Shown here: positions 1-11,000 of the stretch, in pieces
Layout of the letters: each line of letters opens with the position of its first letter
Position numbering within the stretch: position 1 is the stretch's first letter
Assembly (NCBI GenBank): GCA_016874875.1
Contig: VGTA01000026.1
Location: 1 to 13,213, forward strand
Direction of reading: 5' to 3'
DNA: 13,213 nucleotides
Source: Deltaproteobacteria bacterium
GTDB lineage: Bacteria; Myxococcota_A; Bradymonadia; UBA7976; VGTA01
Program-made: the position numbers and the translations under genes
Notes under the pieces: generated by a model
What the model saw: the letters and a program-made list of their open reading frames with translations, nothing else
Database searches by the model: none
What the model was told of the DNA's origin: nothing

Positions 1-24
1 GGGGGGGGGGGGGGGGGGGGGGGG
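1..24. other. 24-base poly-G run at the window edge
   Basis: The first 24 bases are all G. A G homopolymer of this length exactly at a sequence end is typical of a no-signal tail from two-colour Illumina chemistry or of an assembly break in a GC-extreme region, so it is probably not real genomic sequence. It carries no stop codon in any forward frame, so the upstream limit of the following gene cannot be read from it. A true genomic G-tract cannot be excluded. Confidence 0.7.
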
Positions 25-29
25 CGCTC

Positions 30-1982
<1,953 letters not shown>

Positions 1983-2071
1983 ACTGCCCCCCCCCGCCCC
2001 TTACACTCGCCGGCGCCCCTTAGAGTCGAGGTCCCGCGAGGGCGGCGGGGGTGGAAGTCGAGAGGAACACG
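1983..2071 (+). promoter_or_regulatory. Intergenic spacer with an imperfect direct repeat
   Basis: This 89-bp gap separates the sulfatase stop from the next start codon. It contains the 14-mer GCCCCTTACACTCG (1996-2009) and a near copy, GCCCCTTAGAGTCG (2015-2028), which differ at two positions and are offset by 19 bp. Such a pair could be an operator or half-sites for a regulator, or part of a promoter. No convincing sigma-70 -35/-10 pair and no hairpin-plus-T-tract terminator can be seen. The two genes may therefore be co-transcribed, or the second may have its own non-canonical promoter. Confidence 0.35.
2061..2066 (+). promoter_or_regulatory. Ribosome-binding site for the giant surface protein
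   Basis: AGAGGA lies five bases before the ATG at 2072, a good Shine-Dalgarno match at near-standard spacing. It supports this ATG as the start even though it gives an unusually long signal-peptide n-region. No other ATG in frame precedes the mature domain. Confidence 0.7.
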
Positions 2072-5000
2072 ATGAATCTGCCACGCCGCCCCTGCGCGCC
2101 CCTGCGCGCCCCCGCCCGCTCGCCCGCCCGCCCGCTCCACAGCCCGCTCCACAGCCCGCTCCACAGCCCGCTCTCGGGCCACCTCGCCCGCCTGCTCGCC
2201 GCGCTCGCCTGCGCGCTCGGGGTCGCGGGCGTTGGCGCTCCGCGCGCGGGGCGCGCGGAGGTGGCGGGGACGCGCCCCGCCCTCTACAGGCAGCATCAGG
2301 TCTTTGGGGGGGCCGCGGTCACGGGCAACACGCTCATGCGCGCCTCCCTCGCCAACCCGCTCGTCAACAGCCAGCTCCTTGAGAGCGCCCCCGGCGACGT
2401 CAGCGGCGTGCCCTTTGACGCGGAGCTCGTGGGCGCCTACCTCTTTTGGGGGGGCAGCACGCTCAACGCCCCCGACGCCAACGCCGACCTCACGCTCCCC
2501 GACGGCACCCTCCTCAACGACGTGGCGGCGGAGCGGTGCCTCACCCTCAGCGGATTTGGGGGCTTTTACGCCTGCCGCGCCGACGTCACCGCCGCCGTGG
2601 CGGCGCGCCCGGGCGCGCGGAGCTACAACGGGCGCTACGCGGTGGGCGACGTGCGCGCCCTCCCCGGCGCCATCAACGCCAGTGGGCAGTGCCAAGACCA
2701 GTTCTGCCAGGCCAAGTACGCCGCCTGGAGCCTGGTGCTCGTCTACAGCGCCCCCTCCGCCACCACCCTGCGCGACGTCACCCTCTATGACGGCTTCTTG
2801 CAGCTCGACGAGGACGAGCGCGCCCCCGGCGTGGAGTCATTTAGCATCAGCGGCTTTGACTTCCCCGCCAACGGCGCCGCCCGCCTCACCTATTTCGCCA
2901 CCGAGGGCGACGCCCTGCTCGGCGTGCCGCCGCAGGACAGCGACCCGCAGCAGCAGCTGCGCTGCGACACCTGCTTTGACTTCTTTGAGGTCAACGGCAC
3001 CAAGCTCAGCGACGCCAACAACCCCCCCAACAACCTCTTCAACAGCTCCTCCGTCATCGGCTACACGCTCGGCGTCGACATCGACAGCTTTGACATCTCG
3101 TCGCTCCTCCGCCCCGGGGACTCGCAGATCAACCTGCGCGTGGGCTCCGGCGACGGGCGCGTGAACCCCAACGCCCCCGACCCGGGGGGCGGCGGTGAGC
3201 TGTTCTTGCTGAGCTACATCCTGCTGAGCGTGGAGCGCAACGCCCCCAACTTCAACCGCGTCGGTACCTCCTTTAGCGTGATCCCCGACGAGGCGGCGCC
3301 CCTCGAGCGCGTGGCCTTTACGCTGCGCCTCGACAACGAGGGCACCCTCTCCGCACAGGGCGTGCGCGTGACGTCGTCCCTGCCGCGCGGCCTCAGCTAC
3401 TTCCCCGGGAGCCTGCGCGTGGACGGGGCTGACCCGGTGCCCGGCGAGGAGGCCACCAACCCGCTGGCCGCCGGGCTGAATCTGGGCGTGGTGCCCTTCC
3501 AGGGCGACTCCGACCGCGTGCTCACGTTCCGCGCCAGCATCGACCAGGGCACGCCGCCCGGGACCCGCCTGGTGACGCCGGCGCAGGTCTCGGCGCAGAA
3601 CGTCCCGGAGCCCACGGACCTCGAGGCGGTGGTCACCGTCCTCGGCGCGGTCCCCCTCGGCGCCCCCACCAAGACGGTGGTGGACGGCGACGGCGACGGG
3701 GCGTTCGCCCCCGGGGATGTGGTGCAGTACCGCATCCAGATCCCCAACCCCAACCCGCGCCCCGCCACGGGCGTGCGCCTCGTGGACCAGCTCCCCCCCT
3801 ACCTCGACGTGCTGCAGGTGTCGGCGGGGGGCGGGCGCGATCTCAGCGACCTCTCGCGCAACCTCGTGACCGTCGAGGAGCTCAACATCCCCGAGTCGTC
3901 CACGCTGACGGTGACCATCGTGGCGCAGCTCCACGACGCCGCGCGGCTCGCCGCCGACGGGGTGCCCGCGGGCGAGCTCGACGGCTGGCTCGTGGAGAAT
4001 CAGGCCGAGGTCACCCTCGGCGCCGACCGCCGCCTCACCGATGACCCCTCCACCGCCGCCCCCAGCGACGCCACCGCCTTTGTGATCTCGGCGGAGGTGG
4101 ACATCACGGGCTCAGGGTCGCGCAAGGAGGTGGTGGACCTCAACGGCGGCCTCCTCGAGCCCGGCGACGCCCTCCGCTACACCCTCCGCGTCCGCAACAC
4201 GGGCGCCGCCGACGGGCGGGTGCGGATCGATGACCCCCTCCCCCCCTCCCTCGGCGCCTGCGCCGTGCGCCCGGGCAGCGAGGCGCTCCGCTGTGAGCAG
4301 GGGGCGGGGGGAGCGCTGCGGGTGGTGGGGGAGGTGGCGGTGGAGGCGGATGACTTTGTGCGCCTCTCGTTTGACGCGGTGGTGCTCGACTCGGTCACCG
4401 ATGGGCAGGTGATTCAGAACGTGGCCACCGCCTCGGTGGTGGAGGACCCCGCGCAGGTGGTGACGCTCCGCAGCCCGCAGCTGCGCGTGTCGGCGGCGCC
4501 GCGCTTGAGCGTCACCAAGCGCGCCGCGTCGGGGGCGCAGGCGCGCGCGGGCAGCGAGCTCACCTACGAGCTCGTGGTCACCAACGACGGCAACCGCCCC
4601 GCCCGCGACCTCACCCTCGTGGACCCCGTGCTCATCCCCACGACGGCGGTGGTGGCGGGGCAGGGCGGCGTCTTTGATGAGGGCGCGCGGGTGGTCACCT
4701 GGCGCCTCGGCGACCTGCCGCCCGGCGAGTCGCGCGCCCTCACCCTCCGCGCCACCCTCGCGCCGGAGGCCGCGCCGGGGGCGCGCCTGAGCAACCAAGC
4801 GAGCCTCTCGGGGGGCGACCTCGTGCGCGCCCTCCTCAGCGACGACCCCGCCACGCCGGCGGCGGCGGACCCGACGGTGGTGTTCGTGACGGGGGCAGGG
4901 GCGCTCCTGTCGGTCACCAAGGAGCCCTCCACCCGCGCGCCCCTCCCCGGCGGCGCCCTCACCTACACGCTGGTGGCGCGCAACGTGGGCGACGCCCCCG

Positions 5001-8000
5001 CCCTCAACCTCACGCTCACCGATTCGCTGCCGTCGTCCTCGTTCGCCGCCGTCCGCGCGCCTCAGGGACGCGTGATGGGGGAGCGGGTCACCTTTAGCGC
5101 CGCCTCCGCCCCCGCCCTCGCGCGCCTCGAGCCCGGCGCGGAGGTGCGCCTGGCGCTCGACGTCACCCTCGCCGCCCTCCCGGCGGGGACGAGCGTGAGC
5201 AACCAGGCGGCGCTCACGGCGGTGGGCCTCGCCGGCGAGCCGCTGTCGGCGCGCAGCGACGACCCCGGCACCCCCGCCCTCGCCGACCCCACCGTGGTGG
5301 TGGTGAGCGCGCCGCCCCGCGCGCTGCTCACCAAGCTCGTGGAGGACCTCAACGGCGGGGCGGTGGAGCCGGGGGACGTGCTCCGCTACACCCTCACCGC
5401 CCGCCTCGCCGACCCGGCGGGCGCGCCGCTGGCGGGGGCCACGCTCTCCGACCCCGCCCCCGCCGACCTCGTCAACCTCAGCCCCCTCGACGGGGGCGCG
5501 GCGCGCGGGCAGACGATTCGCTGGGCCCTCCCCACCCTCGACGCCGCCACCCCGGCGGCCTCGGTGCGCTTTGAGGCGCAGGTGGCGCCGGGCGTCCTCA
5601 ACGGCGCGCCCATCGCCAACCAGGCCACCCTCGCCGCCCCCGCCCTCGCCGCCCCCGCCCTCAGCGACGACCCGCGCACCCCCGCGCCCCTCGACCCCAC
5701 GGTGGTGACGGCGCAGAGTCTGCCGCGCCTCGCCGTCACCAAGACCGTCCGCCCCGCCGCCGCCGCCCCGGGTGAGCAGGTGGAGTGGACGATCGAGCTG
5801 GTCAACGAGGGCGCGGGGGTGGCGGCGGCGGTGGAGGTGCGCGACCCGCTCTCGGAGTGGCTCGCGGCGCCGAGCGCGGCGGGCGGGCGCGTGGAGGGGG
5901 GGGAGGCGCTGTGGTCCCTCGGCGACCTGCCCCCGCGCGAGCGCCGCCGCCTCACCCTGCGCGCCACCCTCGCCCCCGCCACGCCGGCGGGGCAGCTCGT
6001 GGCCAACCAGGCGTCGGCGTCGGCGCGCCCGCAGGGGGCGGGGGAGCCCCTCGCCGCCCTCAGCGACGACCCGCGCACCCCCGCGCCCCTCGACCCCACC
6101 CGCCTCGAGGTGCTCGCCGGCCCCGACCTCGCGCTCACCAAGGCGGTGGACGGCGCCGGGGCGGGGGGCGCCACCGTGGCGCCGGGGGGCGAGCTGCGCT
6201 ACACCCTCACCCTCACCAACCCCCGCGCCGCCGAGGCGCGCGGCGTCACCCTCCTCGACATCCTCCCCGACTCGCTGACGGAGGTGCTCGACGCCGATGG
6301 CGGCGAGGTGCGCGGGCGCGAGGTGCGCTGGGCGATTCCGGCGCTCGCCCCCGGCGAGTCTCGCAGCTTCCGCCTCGCGGCGCGCGCGGCGGAGGGCCTC
6401 GCCCTCGGCGACGTGGTGCTCAACCAGGCCACCGCCGCCGCCGAGGGCCTCGCCCCCGCCCTGAGCGACGACCCCGCCACCGCCGCCCCCGGCGACCCCA
6501 CGGCGGCGCGGGTGGTGGGGGACGCGCGCCTCACTCTGCTCAAGGCCGTCCGCCCCCTCTCGGAGCCCCCCTTCCGCCCCGGCGGGCGCGTGGAGTACAC
6601 CCTCACCCTGCGCAACGACGGCGTGGCGGAGGCGCTCAACGTGGCCCTGCGCGACGCCCTCCCCGCGCGCCTCGAGGGGGTCACGGCCTCCGAGGGCGAG
6701 GTGGCGGGGGGGGCGTGGGCGCTCTCGCTGCCGCGCCTCGCGCCCGGGGAGTCGCGCGAGGTGCGCCTCGCGGGCACGCTGAGCGCGACGGCGGCGGCGG
6801 GGGAGGTGGTGGAGAATCGGGCGCAGGTGCTCTACGACGGCGTGAGCGCCCCCTTCGAGAGCGACGACCCCGCCACGCCCGCGGTGGACGCCACCCTCTT
6901 CACCGTCCTCGGCGGCCCCGCGCTGCGCCTCACCAAGCAGGCGCGCAGCCTCGACCCCAGCGGCGCCTACCCGCCGGGGGCGGGCGTCTCCTACACGCTC
7001 ACGCTCACCAACGACGGCCCCGGGGTGAGCGACCCGCTCACCGTGGTGGACGACCTCTCCCCCCGCCTCACGAGTCCGGCGGCGGGGGTGGGGGCGGGGG
7101 TGGCGGGGGTGGCGGCGAGCGTGCAGGGGCGGCGCGCGCAGTGGCTGGTGCCGCCGCTGCAGGCGGGGGAGCGCGCGACGCTCACGCTCGCCGCCACGCT
7201 CGACCCGTCCGCCGCCGTCGATGAGCAGGTGCTCAACCAAGCGTCGGCGGCGGTGGAGGGCGGGGCGCTCCTGAGCGATGACCCCCTCACCCCCGCCCCC
7301 CTCGACCCCACGGCGCTCACGGTGGCGGGGGGCGCCGCCCTCGCCCTCGCCAAGGCGGTGAGCGCGCCCGGGGGCGCCTTCACCCCCGGCGCCGCCGTCA
7401 CCTACACCCTCACGCTCACGAACACGGGCGCGCAGGGCGCGCGCGGCGCGCAGGTGCTCGACCCGCTCCCCCCCGGCCTCACCCTCCTCGACGCGCGCCC
7501 CGCCGCCGCCCTGGACCCCGCCACCGGCGCGCTCCGCTGGGATATCGGGGCGGTGGCGGCGGGGGCGCGCGTGACGCTCACGGTCACCGCCACCCTCGGC
7601 GCAGACCTGCCCGCGGGCGCCGTGGTCGCCAACCAGGCCACCGCCTCCGCCGAGGGCGCCCCCCCCGCCCTCAGCGACGACCCCGCCACCCCCGCCCCCG
7701 GCGACCCCACCCGCCTCACGGTGACCGCCGCCGCGCCGCTGGCGCTCACCAAGACCCTCCGCGACGTCAACGGCCCGCCCCTGCGCCCCGGCGACGCCGT
7801 GGAGTTCACGCTCACCGTCTCCAACCCCGGCGTCGCGCCCCTCGACGGCGTGGAGCTCGTGGACCCACTCTCGCCTCTGCTCACGAGCGCCGAGGCGGTG
7901 GGCGGGAGCGTGGGCGGCGGGGTGGCCACCTGGCGCATCCTGCGCCTTGAGCCGGGGCAGCCGCGCTCGTTCGTGCTGCGCGCCGCTGTGCGCGCCTCGG

Positions 8001-11000
8001 CGGGGGCGGGGGCGCTCGTGACCAACCAGTTCGCCGCGCGCGTGGCGGGCGGCGAGTTCGTGCTCAGCGAGGAGGTCTCCGCCGAGGTGAGCGCGCCGCG
8101 CCTCACCCTCACCAAGGCCGCGCGCCCCCTCAGCGGCGACTCCTTCACCCCGGGCGGCCTCGTGGAGTACGCTCTCACGCTCACCAACGACAGCGCCGAG
8201 CCGCTGGAGGGGCTCACCGTCTTTGACCCCCTCCCGCCCCTCCTCCTCGACCCCCTCCCCGGGCAGGGCGGCGCGCTGGCGGGCGGCGTGGCGTCGTGGG
8301 GCGCCGCCGGCACCCCCGCCCTCGCGCGCCTCGAGCCCGGGGCGAGCGTGGCGCTCACGCTCACGGCGCAGATCGACCCGCAGGCGCCCCTCGGCGCCCT
8401 AGTGTCGAACCAGGCGACGGCGCGCGACGGCGCGGGGGGGCTGTCGGCGCTCAGCGACGACCCCGCCACCCCCGCCCCAGAGGACGCCACGTCCTTTAGG
8501 ACGGCGGCGGGCGCCGCCCTGCGCTTCACCAAGACCGTGCTCGTGCCCGCCTCGCGCGAGGGCCTAGAGCCGGGGGGCGAGCTCACCTACGAGCTGCTCA
8601 TCGAGAACGTGGGCTCTGCGCCAAGCGGGGCGCTGCGCCTCAGCGACGCCCTCGACCCCGCCCTGCAGCCGCGCGAGCTGCTCGTCGATGGGGTGTCGGG
8701 GGACCTCGCGCAGCTGCTCGGGCGCGGCGTGCCCCTGCCCAGCCTCGCCCCGGGGGCGCGGGCGCGCGCCACGCTCACCACGCGCCTCCTCGACGCCCCC
8801 GTGGGCGCGGAGGTGATCAACCAGGCGCTCCTCGCGCTCACCGACGGGGGCGAGGCGCTGTTGTCGGACGACCCCCTCACCCCCGCGCTCGGCGACCCCA
8901 CGGTGGTGGTGGTGGACGGGCGCGCGGCCCTCTCGGCGCAGAAGCGCGTGGAGCCCGCCAGCGCCCTCGTGGGCGACGTGCTCACCTGGACGGTGACGGT
9001 CACCAACTCCGGCGCCGCCCCCGCCCTCGGCTTGCGGCTGCTCGACGCGCTCCCGCCGGAGGTGGAGCCGCTGTGGGACAGCTTTAGCCTCGATGGACTC
9101 CTGCTCGCGGAGGGTGACCTTGAGCGGGTGGCGGCGCCAGCGCCGAGCACGGCGGCGTTCGCGCTGCCCATCGGCGTGGTGGCGCCGGGCGCCACGCGCG
9201 CGCTCACGTTCCAGACGCGCGCGGCGCGCGCCGGGCGCGCGCTCAACCAGGCGCGCCTCGACTGGGAGGGCGGCGCGGTGCTGAGCGACGCCGACGGCGA
9301 CCCCGCCAACGGCCTCACCCCCACCCCCGCCGCCATCACCGCGCCGCCCGTCAAGGCGTTCTTGCTCACGCTCACGGCGGAGGACCCCAGCGGGCCGCCC
9401 GCCCAGATCGGCGAGGAGCTCACGCTGCGCTACATCGCCGAGAGCGCCGGCACCGCCCCCCTCGACGCCCTCACGCTGCGCGCGCCCCTGCCCCGCGGCC
9501 TGCGTTTCGTGAGCGCGGCCGTGGAGGGCGACGCGGGGGGCGTGGGCGCCGCGCCCACCTTCACGCCCACGACGCCCCCCGCCCCCGGGCAGCCCCCCGC
9601 CCCCCTCGCCGGCGAGGCGCGCCTAGAGGGGTTCTCGTTGAATCCCGGCCAGCGCCTCGCGCTGGTGGTGCGCGCGCAGGTGGACCCCGCCCTCGACCAG
9701 CCCCGCGAGCTGTGCGCGGAGGGGACGCTCACGGACGAGGAGCACCGCCCGGGGGTGGACCCGGGGGAGGGCGTGTCGCGGAGCCAGCGCGCCTGCGTCC
9801 AGGGGGCGGTGGTCTTTGGGCGCGTGGTGGGGCAGGCCTTTGAGGACCTCAGCGGCGACGGCGCGTGGACGCCCGACGCGGACCTGCCGTTTGAGGGCAT
9901 GATCGTGTCGGCGTGGCGGCGCGGGGCGGGGGAGGGGGAGCCGCTCGCCACCGATTTCACCGACGCCCGCGGCGCCTACCAGCTCGCCAACCTCCGCCCC
10001 GGCGACTACGAGGTGCGCCTCAAGAGCGCGCAGGGGACGCTCATGCGCCCCGTGTCTTTTGCGCGGGTGGTGGCGCTTGAGGACGTCACCCTCGCGCTCA
10101 CGGTGGAGCCCTCGGGGCGCGTCTACCAGAGCGCCGACGGCGCGCTCGTGGACGGCGCGGAGGTGTTCGTGTACCGCGACGAGGACGGCGACGACGACCC
10201 GCTGGATGACGAGAGTCGGGCGGCGCGGCGCCTGGTGCCCCCCGAGGATCTCGAGTCGCCCACGCAGCAAGGGCAGCGCACGGCGCAGGGGGGGCTCTAC
10301 CGCCTCGGCGTGCGGCGCCCGGGGCGCTACCTCATCGAGGTGATTCCGCCTGGCGTGCAGCTCGTCGCGCCCTCGTCGCTCGCGCCGCCCACGCCGGGCT
10401 TCCTCTCGCCGGAGGACGGCGAGCTCCGCGCCTCGCCTCTCGCGCTCCCGAGCGTGGCGCAGGGCGCCGACCGCCGCTACTTTATGGCGTTCGTGGTGCG
10501 CGGCGACGGCGACGCCGCCGAGCCGCTCGTGAACAACCACGTCCCCCTCGACCCCCTGTCGGCGCTGATCGAGCTGAGTAAGCGGAGTCTCAAGGTCGAG
10601 CACTCGCTGGGCGAGGTGGTGACCTACGAGGTGGACGTGATCAACCGCAGCCCGCGCGACCTCACCTATGACGCCGCCAGCCGCCTCGGCGGCGTGGTGC
10701 TCGAGGACGCGCTGCCCAAGGGGCTCAAGTACGTGCCCGGCTCCGCGCTGTGGCTCGAGGTGCAGGGCGGGCGCGAGGCGCCGCTGTTCTCGTCGGAGCC
10801 CGTGGGGGTGCGCTTGCTGCGCTTTGGGCGCGTGGCGCCCGCCGCCGGCGCGGGGGGGGCCACGCTGCTGCAGCGCCCCGTGGACCTCAGGGCGGGCGCG
10901 CACCTGCGCCTGCGCTACCAAGCAGCGCTGAGCGCTGACGCTAAGCCCCTGCGCGCCTACGTGAACCGCGCCACCCTCCTCACCGACGGCAACGTGCCCA

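Larger units (their letters stand above)
3271..9800 (+). repeat. Array of about 16 DUF11-type beta-sandwich repeats
   Basis: Each unit follows the pattern L-x-x-TK...PGxxxxYTLTLTNxG...DPLPxxL...W.L..L.PGESR.LTL.A.L...G..V.NQA, then a SDDPxTPAPxDPT linker. Ser-Asp linker positions begin at 4838, 5255, 5663, 6062, 6464, 6860, 7274, 7673, 8066, 8453, 8864 and 9284, spaced 387-420 bp (mean about 404). All spacings are multiples of three. An earlier TDDP linker sits at 4037, and the one expected near 4437 is degenerate (VVEDPAQVV). The first unit (3271-3660) and the last (9355-9800) are the most divergent. This is the DUF11/TIGR01451 conserved-repeat family, typical of long surface stalks. The repeats differ enough to be an old array, with some local sequence copying. 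Confidence 0.85.

Noticed and set aside
5785..7224. 479-codon plus-strand frame in another phase, and 310 codons at 2232-3164
   Set aside because: Out-of-frame readings of the giant gene. Composition is almost only Arg, Gly, Pro and Ala, or Ser/Pro/Thr, with no conserved motif.
4112..7240. 1,042-codon open frame on the minus strand
   Set aside because: Lies wholly antisense to the DUF11 array. Its product is His/Arg/Gly/Ala-rich low complexity with no domain, and its length follows from GC-rich codons and the repeated sense sequence.
7402..8586. 394-codon minus-strand frame and similar ones at 8587-9423, 11998-12990 and 2837-3934
   Set aside because: Ser/Arg/Pro/Ala-rich shadow translations of the sense repeats, without plausible start signals or domains.
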